The notes under the pieces were generated by a model. The model saw only the letters and a program-made list of their open reading frames with translations, was not told the origin of the DNA and did not search any database. From NCBI GenBank assembly GCA_013821825.1, contig PNJK01000009.1, forward strand, positions 22,476 through 86,475: a DNA stretch of 64,000 nt. Reading direction: 5' to 3'. Shown one piece after another: positions 18,803 to 27,160 of the stretch. Position 1 is the first letter of the stretch, and every line of letters begins with the position of its first letter. The translations under genes were made by a program, and so were the position numbers. This DNA comes from Rhodobacter sp. GTDB lineage: Bacteria > Pseudomonadota > Alphaproteobacteria > Rhodobacterales > Rhodobacteraceae.

Positions 18803-19777
18803 ATGACGCACTTCAACCAACCGCTTGGCGGCAACGACATGCCCCGGTTCGGCGGCCCGGCCACGATGATGCGCCTGCCGGCAGCGACCACTCCCAAGGG
18901 GCTTGATGTTGCATTCATCGGCATTCCGATGGACCATGGCACGTCGAACCGCCCCGGCACCCGGCTTGGCCCCCGGCAGATCCGGGACGAATCCCGCATG
19001 CTGCGACCCTACAACATGGCGACGGGGGCCGCCCCGTTCGAACACCTGCAGGTCGCCGACCTTGGCGACGTGGCGATCAACACGTTCGACCTGAAAAAGA
19101 CCGTGGACATCATAACCGCCCACTACCGCGAGGTTCTTGGCCACGGGATCATCCCCTTGACCCTGGGTGGGGACCATACTCTGACCTGGCCGATCCTGCG
19201 CGCGATCAAAGACCGGCACGGACCGGTGGCTCTGATCCACATTGACGCCCATGCCGACATCAACGACACCATGTTCGGCGAAACCGTCGCGCATGGCTGC
19301 CCGTTCCGTCGCGCCTGGGAAGACGGCTGCCTGATCAATAACAAGGTGTTCCAGATCGGCCTGCGCGGCACCGGCTATGCGCCGGAAGACTTCGACTGGG
19401 CACGGGGGCAGGGTTGGACAGTGGTGCAGGCCGAGGAATGCTGGCACAAATCCCTGACCGGCCTGATGGCGCAGGTCCGCAAGACGATAGGGTCCGCGCC
19501 GGTCTACATAACCTACGACATCGACAGCCTTGATCCGGCCTTTGCCCCGGGGACGGGCACGGTCGAACCTGGCGGCCTGTCCACCTGGCAGGCACTTGAG
19601 ATCATCCGGGGTTGCGCGGGCCTGAATATCGTCGGTGGCGATCTGGTCGAGGTGTCGCCCCCCTATGACCCCTCGGGCAACACCGCGCTGATCGGGGCGA
19701 ACCTGCTTTACGAGATGCTGTGCGTCCTGCCCGGCGTGCCGCAAGCCCCGCCGCGTTTTTCGGGGCTGACCTTCTAG
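18803..19777 (+). CDS. speB: Agmatinase/ureohydrolase family enzyme
   Basis: 324 residues of the arginase/agmatinase family, which removes urea from agmatine or a related guanidino compound using two Mn ions. Metal-binding motifs are complete: GGDHTLTWP, HIDAHADIND and YITYDIDSLDPAFAPGTG, with the substrate-contacting glutamate in GDLVEVSPPYD. The ribosome-binding site AAGGAT precedes the ATG. Given the broken polyamine ATPase nearby, a polyamine or guanidine role is plausible. Guanidinobutyrase or guanidinopropionase are alternatives that cannot be excluded. Confidence 0.85.
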   Translation: MTHFNQPLGGNDMPRFGGPATMMRLPAATTPKGLDVAFIGIPMDHGTSNRPGTRLGPRQIRDESRMLRPYNMATGAAPFEHLQVADLGDVAINTFDLKKTVDIITAHYREVLGHGIIPLTLGGDHTLTWPILRAIKDRHGPVALIHIDAHADINDTMFGETVAHGCPFRRAWEDGCLINNKVFQIGLRGTGYAPEDFDWARGQGWTVVQAEECWHKSLTGLMAQVRKTIGSAPVYITYDIDSLDPAFAPGTGTVEPGGLSTWQALEIIRGCAGLNIVGGDLVEVSPPYDPSGNTALIGANLLYEMLCVLPGVPQAPPRFSGLTF

Positions 19778-19807
19778 GAGAGGCTGAACCTTAGCGCTAC
19801 AAGCTGG

Positions 19808-20794
19808 TCAGTCGCCCACCGTGCAGCGCTTGGTCCCGCCGACCCCGGTCAAGCAATCCGCAACAACGCCGGGTGGTTGGTTTTCGGTCTCTGACGCCAG
19901 GTCATCCCCAGCCGAGCCATCCTTGTTTGCCTCCGCTGCGGCAGCGGCTTCGGCTTCGGCGGCCTTGCGATCCTCTTCACGAAGGGCGACTTCTTCGGCC
20001 GCGCGCGCGGCTCGGTCGGCCTGGTAGGCCTCGCGCCCGGCCGCGTCGAGGGCTGAGGCCAGCACGATCACCGGCACGTCGCCCAGCCCCTGCCGCTTGT
20101 CCACGACCGAGGCGTTCATCGCCTTCACTTGCAGGGTCTGGAAGAAGGCCACCAGTTCCGGGTCCTTCATGCGATTGGGCGCAAGGACCCAAAGGTGGAT
20201 CTGCGCGCCAATATCCGCCATGAAGACCCGCCCGCGCATCCCGCCCGGCAGAATGTCCTCGGTCACGTCCATCCCGCGCACTGTCATGAAGCTTAGTCCC
20301 CGGAACTTCGGGGACATCATCTGCAATTCCAACCGCTGCTGCATCGCCGTGAAGCTGGTGAAGATGAAATCAGGATAGCGGACGGCCTTCACCACAACCC
20401 GCTGTTTGCCTTTTTCATAGGTCAGAATGGCGACGTCCGCACCTTTCGCGACCTTCGCGCTACCGATCGAGGTGACAAGCGCGATTGCCTCTGGATCCCC
20501 ATCGGCGCGGTTTTTCGGCTGGAATACGTCGACGTCTTTCGGCACGGCGGGGCGCACAGTCCAACCTTCGGGCGGTTTCGGCAGCATGTCGACCAGGGCC
20601 GACGGAAGGCCCGGTGTCCTGGACGATGCAGTGATGCTGGCGATCCGTCCCGACAGCCCTCCCAGGTATTCCCGGATGGTCAGGCCGTCTTCGTCCCCGG
20701 CGCTCGCCCATTGGCGGGACATGTTGTAGTCCAGAGCCAGGAACCCGCCCAGCCCCACAGCCGCCATCATCAGAAATCCGATCAGCCGCAGCAC
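19808..20794 (-). CDS. Conserved hypothetical membrane-anchored protein
   Basis: 328 residues. One N-terminal hydrophobic segment (MLRLIGFLMMAAVGLGGFLA) anchors a long, presumably periplasmic domain. Near the C-terminus is an alanine/glutamate-rich segment (about residues 265-300, REEDRKAAEAEAAAAAEANK) predicted to be helical or coiled coil, and two cysteines close to the end (VADCLTGVGGTKRCTVGD) may form a disulfide. I do not recognise a family with known function. Confidence 0.7.
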   Translation of the reverse strand: MLRLIGFLMMAAVGLGGFLALDYNMSRQWASAGDEDGLTIREYLGGLSGRIASITASSRTPGLPSALVDMLPKPPEGWTVRPAVPKDVDVFQPKNRADGDPEAIALVTSIGSAKVAKGADVAILTYEKGKQRVVVKAVRYPDFIFTSFTAMQQRLELQMMSPKFRGLSFMTVRGMDVTEDILPGGMRGRVFMADIGAQIHLWVLAPNRMKDPELVAFFQTLQVKAMNASVVDKRQGLGDVPVIVLASALDAAGREAYQADRAARAAEEVALREEDRKAAEAEAAAAAEANKDGSAGDDLASETENQPPGVVADCLTGVGGTKRCTVGD

Positions 20795-20890
20795 TGCACG
20801 CTCCGTTTCCTTGTCTTGATGCAGGACTAGCGGATGATTGGGGCAAGCTTCGGGCGAGAGGGCGGAATATTTCCGCCCTGTTGGTGGGCT

Positions 20891-21673
20891 TCAGCGCTGT
20901 CGGCGCAAGGCGCAGAGGGCGAAAAGCAGCGCTGCCACCACGACGATGGATGGCCCGGTGGGGGTGTCCTGCCAAAGCGAAAGCGCCAGCCCGCCCAGCC
21001 CTGCGATTGCGCCAAGGGCGACAGCGCCCAAAGCCATCGCCTCGGGTGTGCGGGCAAGGCGGCGGGCCGTGGCCGCCGGGATGATCAGCATCGCGGCGAT
21101 CAACAGCGCCCCCACCACCTTCAGCGCGACGGCCACCACCACGGCCAGGGCGATGACCAGAACCAGCCGTTCGCGGTCGGGCTTCAACCCTGCGGCATGG
21201 GCCAGATCCTCGCTTAGCGTTGCGGTCAAAAGCGCCTGCCAGCGCCAGACCAAAAGCCCCACGACCGCCAGAGATCCCAGCCACACAAGTCCCAGATCAG
21301 CACGACTGACGGCCAGGATATCTCCAAATAGAAAGGCCGAAAGGTCGGTGCGCACCTTTGGGAAATAGCTGACAGCGACCAAGCCGAAGGCGAGTGCGGA
21401 ATGCGCCAGCACTCCCAGTGTCGTGTCCATTGCCCAGCCCCGCGCCGACAGGCCCGCCACGGTGACCGCCATGGCCAAGGCCACCACCAGTGTGCCAAGT
21501 CCGATCGGCAGGTCCGTCGCCAGCGCCAGCGCCACACCCAGAATGGCCGCATGGGCGGTCGCATCGCCGAAGTAGGCCATCCGCCGCCAGACGACAAAGG
21601 CCCCCAGCGGCCCCGTCGCAAGGCTGAGCCCTACTGCCGCAAGCCCGGCGCGTACCAGAAAATCATCAAGCAT
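20891..21673 (-). CDS. znuB: Zinc ABC transporter permease ZnuB
   Basis: 260-residue membrane protein of the ABC-3 permease family with about eight hydrophobic segments (for example LVVALAMAVTVAGLSARG, LVLVIALAVVVAVALKVVGA). It forms the pore for zinc import with ZnuA and ZnuC. The start chosen is MLDDFLVRAGL at 21673, because the residues upstream in the track are the histidine-rich end of znuC in another frame. It overlaps znuC by 8 nt and is the last gene of zur-znuC-znuB. Confidence 0.92.
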   Translation of the reverse strand: MLDDFLVRAGLAAVGLSLATGPLGAFVVWRRMAYFGDATAHAAILGVALALATDLPIGLGTLVVALAMAVTVAGLSARGWAMDTTLGVLAHSALAFGLVAVSYFPKVRTDLSAFLFGDILAVSRADLGLVWLGSLAVVGLLVWRWQALLTATLSEDLAHAAGLKPDRERLVLVIALAVVVAVALKVVGALLIAAMLIIPAATARRLARTPEAMALGAVALGAIAGLGGLALSLWQDTPTGPSIVVVAALLFALCALRRQR

Positions 21674-22442
21674 TGTCATGCTCGTGCGCGGTGTCATGGT
21701 CGTGGTGATGGTGATGCGCGGAACCATCCTCGGCCCGGTGCTCGTGGTCATGCTCGTGCCGATAAAGCGCCAGCGCGCCTTGGGTGCCCAGACCGAACAA
21801 GGCGCGGTATTCCGGCGCGGACGAGACCACGCGCGGCGTCCCCTCGCAACAGATGTGGCCGTTCAGGCAGATCACCCGGTCAGATGCCGCCATCACCACG
21901 TGCAGATCATGGCTGACCATCAGTATCGCAGCCCCTGTATCGCGGCGGACCTCTTCGATCAGCCGGTAGAACGCCGCCTCGCCCGGCTGGTCCAGCCCTT
22001 GTGTCGGTTCGTCCAGCATCAGGACCTGCGGATCGCCCAGGAGCGCCCGCGCCAGCAGCACTCGCTGCAACTGCCCGCCGGAAAGAGCGGTCATCTGGTT
22101 TTTTCCGTGCCCCGCCATACCAACGCGCGCCAAAGCCTCGGTCGCGGCCACATCGTTGACCCGGATGGGCAGCGACAGGAACCGGCGCACCGTGATCGGC
22201 ATTGTCCGGTCGATCATCAGCCGCTGCGGCACGTAGCCGATCCGCACACCTGCTTGCCGCAGGATCCGCCCCTCTGCCACCGGAAGAATTCCCAGCAACG
22301 CCCGCAGCAGCGTGGATTTGCCTGATCCGTTCGGGCCTAGGATGGTCACGATCTCGCCCGGCGCAATTTGCAGGCTGACGTCGTGCAGCACTTCGGCACC
22401 GTCAAAGCGGACGCAGATATGGTCGGCGGCGATCAGGCTCAT
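21666..22442 (-). CDS. znuC: Zinc ABC transporter ATPase ZnuC
   Basis: 258 residues. Walker A is GPNGSGKSTLL, signature LSGGQLQRVLLARAL, Walker B VLMLDEPTQGLD, H-loop MVSHDLHVV. The C-terminus is strikingly histidine-rich (HEHDHEH, then AHHHHHDHDTAHEHD), a common zinc-binding tail in ZnuC of alphaproteobacteria. The start at 22442 overlaps the zur stop (ATGA), so translation is coupled. Confidence 0.95.
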   Translation of the reverse strand: MSLIAADHICVRFDGAEVLHDVSLQIAPGEIVTILGPNGSGKSTLLRALLGILPVAEGRILRQAGVRIGYVPQRLMIDRTMPITVRRFLSLPIRVNDVAATEALARVGMAGHGKNQMTALSGGQLQRVLLARALLGDPQVLMLDEPTQGLDQPGEAAFYRLIEEVRRDTGAAILMVSHDLHVVMAASDRVICLNGHICCEGTPRVVSSAPEYRALFGLGTQGALALYRHEHDHEHRAEDGSAHHHHHDHDTAHEHDNA

Positions 22443-22960
22443 GCCGTGGCCTCCCGGCAGGCGGGGCAAAGCCCCAGCGCCTCGATGGTGGAGCGTTCGA
22501 TGCTGAAGCCAACCTGCGCTGCGGCTTCGTCCAGTGCGGCGCGGACGGGGCCTGCCACGGCCTCGGCCACGGCGGAACAGCTGCGGCAGATCAGGAAGGC
22601 AGGGGCATGCGCCTCGCCGGGATGGGTGCAAGCAGTGAAGGCGTTGAGGCGCTGGATACGGTGGGCAAGTCCTTGTTCGACAAGGAATTCCAGCGCGCGA
22701 TAGGCGACGGGGGGCTGGTTGCCAAAGCCCTCGGTCGCAAGGCGAGCCAGCACGTCATAGGCCCCCAACGCCCAGTGTTCCTCCAGCAGGATTTCCAGCA
22801 CCCGGCGGCGCACCGGGGTCAGCCGCGCACCGGCGGCAGAGGTCACCACCTCGGCCCGGGACAGCGCATCGGCGGCGCAATGGGCATGATCATGCGTCGC
22901 AAAGGCCAGATCAGGCGCAGCGCAACCTGGGCAATCGGAGTGTTCGTGCAAGGGGGCCAT
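22439..22960 (-). CDS. zur: Zinc uptake regulator Zur (Fur family)
   Basis: 173-residue Fur-family repressor. The winged-helix part shows RLTPVRRRVLEILLEEHWALGAYDVL and NQPPVAYRALEFLVEQGLAHRI; the metal-binding parts include HDHAHC near the N-terminus, the CTHPGEAH segment, and two CxxC pairs (CRSC and CPAC) that hold structural zinc. Position at the head of znuCB and divergence from znuA across a Zur-like box identifies it as Zur rather than Fur or Mur. It would repress the whole cluster when zinc is sufficient. Confidence 0.93.
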   Translation of the reverse strand: MAPLHEHSDCPGCAAPDLAFATHDHAHCAADALSRAEVVTSAAGARLTPVRRRVLEILLEEHWALGAYDVLARLATEGFGNQPPVAYRALEFLVEQGLAHRIQRLNAFTACTHPGEAHAPAFLICRSCSAVAEAVAGPVRAALDEAAAQVGFSIERSTIEALGLCPACREATA

Positions 22961-22974
22961 CTGCGGGCTTGACC

Positions 22975-22989
22975 TGTTATGATATTACA
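22975..22989. promoter_or_regulatory. Putative Zur box between zur and znuA
   Basis: TGTTATGATATTACA, an imperfect palindrome with TGTnAT and ATnACA half-sites, lies in the 64-bp gap between the divergent zur-znuCB and znuA genes. It resembles the AT-rich alphaproteobacterial Zur operator. One site is well placed to control both directions. Confidence 0.6.
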
Positions 22990-23024
22990 TTCATAGACCA
23001 ACACGATCCAAGAAAGGGGCTCCC

Positions 23025-23960
23025 ATGCGTTATATCATAACTCTCGCCATTGCCAGCACCCCCGCATTCGCCGAAGTTCCAAAGGTGGTGACCGACATTC
23101 CCCCCGTCGATGCCCTTGTGGCCCAGGTGATGGGCGATCTCGGCCAACCCGAGCTTCTGCTGACCAAGGGCGCGGACGAGCATGACTTTCAACTTCGTCC
23201 CAGTCAGGCAGGCGCTGTCGCCGGGTCTGACCTTGTGGTCTGGATCGGGCCGGAACTGACTCCCTGGCTGGAAAGCGCGATGCAAAACCGGCCTGAAGGC
23301 GCCGCGTCGATTGGCCTTCTGGACGCCGAAGAAACGATGCTGCGCGGTTATGGTGAAGACGTAGGTGCGGGGGATCACGATGAGGCCGGACAAGATGGGG
23401 CCGGACAAGATGGGGCCGGACAGGATGACCGCGCCGATGGCGACACGGATCCGCATGCCTGGATGAATCCCGACAATGCTCAGCGCTGGTTGGGGCTGAT
23501 CGCAGCTGAACTCTCGCGGCTTGATCCCGAAAATGCCGCCACCTACGCCGCCAACGCACTGGCAGCATCAGAACGGCTGGTCACACTCGACAATGAAATC
23601 GCCGCGATGCTGGCGCCGGTCCAGGGCAAGCCCATCGTCACGTTCCACGACGCCTATGGCTATTTCGCAGCGCACTACGGCCTGAAGCTTTACGGCAGCA
23701 TCGCCCTTGGCGACGCCGCTTCCCCGGGCGCGCTGCGTCTGAAGGAACTGCGCAAAACGATGGAGAGCGGCGGCGTCTTGTGCATCTTCCCCGAAGCTCA
23801 GTATGACTCCGCGCTGGTCCTGCAGATGGCCGAAGGCACCGGGGCGCGGGTGGGCGGCACCCTCGACCCTGTCGGTTCGACACTGGAAGCCGGGCCAGGC
23901 GCCTATGACGCGTTTCTCAAAGGGATGGCCCAGACCATTGCGGACTGTGTGCAGGGCTGA
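23025..23960 (+). CDS. znuA: Periplasmic zinc-binding protein ZnuA
   Basis: 311 residues, cluster A-1 metal-binding protein. A short signal peptide (MRYIITLAIASTPAFAE) precedes the mature protein. Zinc ligands of the family are seen in KGADEHDFQLRPSQ, DPHAWMNPDNA and VTFHDAYGYFA. The charged loop normally rich in histidine (about residues 115-145) is here mostly aspartate/glutamine and contains an exact 15-nt tandem repeat giving GQDGA units. It converges with the NAD(P)H oxidoreductase gene, 7 nt apart. Confidence 0.93.
   Translation: MRYIITLAIASTPAFAEVPKVVTDIPPVDALVAQVMGDLGQPELLLTKGADEHDFQLRPSQAGAVAGSDLVVWIGPELTPWLESAMQNRPEGAASIGLLDAEETMLRGYGEDVGAGDHDEAGQDGAGQDGAGQDDRADGDTDPHAWMNPDNAQRWLGLIAAELSRLDPENAATYAANALAASERLVTLDNEIAAMLAPVQGKPIVTFHDAYGYFAAHYGLKLYGSIALGDAASPGALRLKELRKTMESGGVLCIFPEAQYDSALVLQMAEGTGARVGGTLDPVGSTLEAGPGAYDAFLKGMAQTIADCVQG
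23386..23430 (+). repeat. 15-nt tandem repeat inside znuA
   Basis: Two perfect units of CCGGACAAGATGGGG and a third diverged unit (CCGGACAGGATGACC) code for the flexible loop of ZnuA. The unit keeps the reading frame, so changes in copy number would lengthen or shorten the loop by five residues. Confidence 0.85.
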
Positions 23961-23967
23961 ACTGGCT

Positions 23968-24618
23968 TCAAGCCTGTTCGGCAGCGACAGGGCTGGACCG
24001 GCCAGCTACCGACGGGTGCTTGCGGCCGATCAACCTGTCCATCTGCCGGGATACGCGTGCCAGATGGCGGTCGCGGCTTTGCGGGGAGGAGCTGTCCATC
24101 CTGTAATGCGCGGCAAAAGCCGTGCGCTTGCCAGGCTGGCAAAGCAGACCGACCCCGCGCGTCAAGGTGCGCTTGCCCGGTGCCCCGACGATCTGCGTCA
24201 CCAGCCAGCTTGCGCCGCAAGTGGTGAAGATGCCCAGCCGAGAAATGTGAAGCAGGCCGGGGCGGATGGCCTTGTGGTTGGCGTCCGGCATGTGAAAGGC
24301 GACGTCAGGCAGCAACACCCGGTCAAGCCAGCCCTTCAGCATGGCGGGCAGGCCATACCACCATGTCGGATAGACAAAGATCAGCGTGTCGCACCAGCGG
24401 ATATCTTCGACATCCCGCTCGACACAGGCAATGTTGTTCGGGCAATCAAGGTAGCCCTGCCATTCCGGGCCGCTCAGAACCGGCTGGAACCCGCGGGCGT
24501 AAAGATCAGACAAGCGAACCTCGGCGCCGGAGTCGTGAAGCTTTGACAGGACAAGATCACGCACCGCCGCGTTAAAGCTGTCGGGGCGGGGATGGCAGAA
24601 CACGACAAGCGCACGCAT
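23968..24618 (-). CDS. NAD(P)H:quinone oxidoreductase-like flavodoxin-fold protein
   Basis: 216 residues from ATG 24618, chosen since MRALVVFCHPRPDSFNAAV is the standard beginning of the NQO1/KefF/MdaB flavodoxin-like family; the upstream track residues show no family similarity. FMN/FAD-binding elements continue with DTLIFVYPTWWYGLPAMLKGW and a DRVLLPDVAF stretch. It most likely reduces quinones or other acceptors with NAD(P)H. It lies downstream of the cob operon and the kinase on the same strand, 130 bases after the kinase stop, so co-transcription is possible but not shown. Confidence 0.8.
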   Translation of the reverse strand: MRALVVFCHPRPDSFNAAVRDLVLSKLHDSGAEVRLSDLYARGFQPVLSGPEWQGYLDCPNNIACVERDVEDIRWCDTLIFVYPTWWYGLPAMLKGWLDRVLLPDVAFHMPDANHKAIRPGLLHISRLGIFTTCGASWLVTQIVGAPGKRTLTRGVGLLCQPGKRTAFAAHYRMDSSSPQSRDRHLARVSRQMDRLIGRKHPSVAGRSSPVAAEQA

Positions 24619-24748
24619 GGGAATGGCCGGACTGTCGTTGCCGGGTCGCAGGATAGCGGTCCGGAAGGCGCACACGCCAAGATCACGATAACATGGGCCA
24701 AGGTGCCCCCTCAACCGTGATGTTCCGGCACGTCCCTCGACCGAACGG

Positions 24749-25696
24749 TCAAGGCCTGAAATCCGCCAGCCCGTCGGTAAGAAAGCGTTCCGCAAGCTCG
24801 ACAGTGCCTTGGGTGTAGGCGGCCCCGCCCAGAGATTGTGCAGTATCGCTATCGGCCCGGGTAGACAGCCAGGCCGTCAGCAGCACACGGCGCAGCAGGA
24901 TCAGCGCCGGGATCATCGCGCGATCAGCAGCCGCAAGGGGGGCCACACGGGCATAGCCCTCACACCAGCGGGCGATCAGGTCGGGCAGGCGGGGATCGGT
25001 CTCGATGAACGACAAGGCCGAAGCCAGGTCATAGGCCCACCAGCCAAAGCCGCAATCGTCGAAGTCGATGGCCCAGAGGCCCAGATCATCGACCATCAGA
25101 TTGGCCAGCCGCAGATCGGCATGGATCAGACCGAAAACCTTGGCGTCAGTGCCATAGACGCGGAGCCGGACCGCAAGGTTCCCGGTCGCGCGCTGCAACA
25201 GCTCCTCACCCGCAGACTCAAGCCCCTTCGCCAGCCGCCAGTGTCCCCAGTGCGGATGGGGTCCAAGGATCGTCTCCACGTCCCAGCGCTTGCGGGTGAA
25301 CCCTGTGGGCGGCGTCCAGCCGCGGGCGTGCAAGTGAAGCCGGGCAGTCACCTCTCCCAAGGGGCCGAACCACTGCGACAGGTCATCTCCGGGCTGCAAC
25401 TCCTGCCCCGCGATACGGGCGAAGCCCACGACCAGACGCCCGTCCACTTCGCTGACCGGGCCGTCCCTGCCCGCCACCGGCCGCACGGCGCGCAGGCCGG
25501 AAAGACCCTGCAACGCCGTCAGCCATGCAAGCTCGGATGCGATCTCCTGCGCGGTATGATAACCGGGCCTGTGTAGCCGCAGGATCAGGTCCCCAGCGCG
25601 CCAGGTCTCGTTTTCGGACCGGTTCAGGAGGGTCAGCGCAGCGTCGGGCGGCAATCCGTACAACGGCAAGGCGCGGGCGATCAGTTCAGCGGTCAT
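24749..25696 (-). CDS. APH-fold phosphotransferase at the end of the cob operon
   Basis: 315 residues of the aminoglycoside/choline kinase superfamily. The catalytic loop reads LIHADLRLANLM and the metal-binding block AIDFDDCGFGWWAYDLASAL, both as in SrkA/homoserine-kinase-II-like small-molecule kinases; NRSENETW near the N-terminus is the usual nucleotide-binding strand. The ATG at 25696 overlaps the cobF end by 11 nt, so it is co-translated with B12 genes. A kinase for a small amino-alcohol or amino acid, such as the aminopropanol arm of B12, is conceivable; this is inference, and a protein kinase-like stress role (SrkA) is the alternative. Confidence 0.75.
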   Translation of the reverse strand: MTAELIARALPLYGLPPDAALTLLNRSENETWRAGDLILRLHRPGYHTAQEIASELAWLTALQGLSGLRAVRPVAGRDGPVSEVDGRLVVGFARIAGQELQPGDDLSQWFGPLGEVTARLHLHARGWTPPTGFTRKRWDVETILGPHPHWGHWRLAKGLESAGEELLQRATGNLAVRLRVYGTDAKVFGLIHADLRLANLMVDDLGLWAIDFDDCGFGWWAYDLASALSFIETDPRLPDLIARWCEGYARVAPLAAADRAMIPALILLRRVLLTAWLSTRADSDTAQSLGGAAYTQGTVELAERFLTDGLADFRP

Positions 25697-26432
25697 CGCC
25701 GCGCCGCAGGAGGTAGATGTCCATGATCCAGCCATGCTGCGCCCGAAGTGCAGCACGGGTGGCGATGATCCTGTCGGCAACCTGGCTCAGGGGGCCATGG
25801 ATCAGTACCTGATGCGGCATGCCGACATAGGCGCCCCACCAGATTGTCACGCCCTCCGGATTGACGGATGTAAAGGCGCCGCCGCTGTCCAGCATCACGG
25901 CCAGCGAATTCGCTCCGACGGGCCAGCCTTCGTCCCGCAGGCGGCGTCCGGTGGTGATGGTCACCGGGGCGGCAAGCGTATTCAGGGGGATACCATGCGC
26001 AGCCGTCAGCACCTGCAGCGAGGTGATGCCGGGAATGACCTTGACCGACACTCCCGGCAGCCGCGCGGCAATGCGCAGTGTGCTGTCGTAAAGCGACGGG
26101 TCACCCCAGACCATCAGTGCGACCTCTCCGCCACCCGGGAGTCGGGCGGCGATGGTGCCGGCCCAGACCTGCGCAATGGCATCGTGCCAGTCGTTCACCG
26201 CGCCAAGGTAGTCCGCCTGGTCGGCCCGCTGCGGCACGTCATATTCGGCGACCGGGACCAGGTTGGTCAGCACCTGGCTCAGGATCTGGTGACGGACATC
26301 GGCAAGGTCGGATTTGTCGTCGCCCTTCCGTGGCAGCAGGATCAGGTCTGCCGCGTTCAACGCCTGCGCTGCCTGCGCGGTCAGGTGATCCGGATTGCCG
26401 GTGCCGATACCGATTAGCGACAGGGTGATCAT
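25686..26432 (-). CDS. cobF: Precorrin-6A synthase (deacetylating) CobF
   Basis: 248 residues. SAM-dependent methyltransferase that methylates C-1 of precorrin-5 and removes the acetyl group, a step special to the aerobic pathway. The tetrapyrrole methylase fold shows LSLIGIGTGNPDHLTAQA, the VWGDPSLYDSTLR loop and VIPGITSLQVLTAAHGIPL. Its start overlaps the cobA stop by 4 nt. Presence of CobF and CobG marks the oxygen-dependent route. Confidence 0.93.
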   Translation of the reverse strand: MITLSLIGIGTGNPDHLTAQAAQALNAADLILLPRKGDDKSDLADVRHQILSQVLTNLVPVAEYDVPQRADQADYLGAVNDWHDAIAQVWAGTIAARLPGGGEVALMVWGDPSLYDSTLRIAARLPGVSVKVIPGITSLQVLTAAHGIPLNTLAAPVTITTGRRLRDEGWPVGANSLAVMLDSGGAFTSVNPEGVTIWWGAYVGMPHQVLIHGPLSQVADRIIATRAALRAQHGWIMDIYLLRRGDDR

Positions 26433-27160
26433 GGCAGCGTTGTGCCGTCCGCCAAGGGGCCGAAAAGTATCAGGCCGGGCAACGGGCTGCGGTCCTGCGC
26501 CAGGGTCTCGGCCAATGCTGTGATCGTCGACCGGTGCAGGCGTTGGTCAGGTGTGCTGACAGCCTCGGCCAGCAGCGCCGGGGTGTCGGGGGACAGACCG
26601 TGGGCGATCAGGGCAGCAGCAAGGGCCGGGAACGTGCGCTTTCCCATGAAGACCACGGTCGTCGCCTGCGGATCCGCAAGGGCTGGCAGGTTCAGCCCCG
26701 GCGGCAGCCTGCCCGAGCTATCGGCGGCGGTGATGAACTGCACCCGTTGCGCGTGAAGCCGGCGGGTCAGCGGGATCCCCGCCAGCGCCGCCGCAGCCGA
26801 GGCAGAGGTGACGCCGGGAATGATCTCGGAGGGAATGCCGGCCTCGCGCAGCGCGGTCAGCTCCTCCTCCAGCCGCCCGAAGATGCCAGAGTCGCCTGAC
26901 TTCAGCCGTACCACATGCGCGCCGGTCAGGGCGTAATCCACCAGCAACTGGCTGACGTGATCCTGTTTCGGCGAGGCGCGGCCCGCGCGCTTGCCCACTC
27001 CGACAAGGTCCGCCCCGCTTCGGGCAAGCGCAAGGATCGGCCCCGACGAAAGGTCATCGAACAGCACCGCGTCCGCCGCCTGCAGCGCCTTGACTGCCTT
27101 GACGGTCAGAAGGTCCGGGTCCCCGGGGCCGGCGGAAACGAAAGTGACGAAGCCGGTCAT
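26429..27160 (-). CDS. cobA: Uroporphyrinogen-III C-methyltransferase CobA
   Basis: 243 residues. It makes precorrin-2 from uroporphyrinogen III by two methylations at C-2 and C-7, the branch point to B12 and siroheme. Motifs are VSAGPGDPDLLTVKAVKAL, the RLKSGDSGIFGRLEEEL loop, GVTSASAAAALAGIPLT and VVFMGKRTFP. It is a stand-alone methylase, not a CysG fusion. 4-nt overlaps on both sides place it between cobB and cobF. Confidence 0.93.
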   Translation of the reverse strand: MTGFVTFVSAGPGDPDLLTVKAVKALQAADAVLFDDLSSGPILALARSGADLVGVGKRAGRASPKQDHVSQLLVDYALTGAHVVRLKSGDSGIFGRLEEELTALREAGIPSEIIPGVTSASAAAALAGIPLTRRLHAQRVQFITAADSSGRLPPGLNLPALADPQATTVVFMGKRTFPALAAALIAHGLSPDTPALLAEAVSTPDQRLHRSTITALAETLAQDRSPLPGLILFGPLADGTTLP

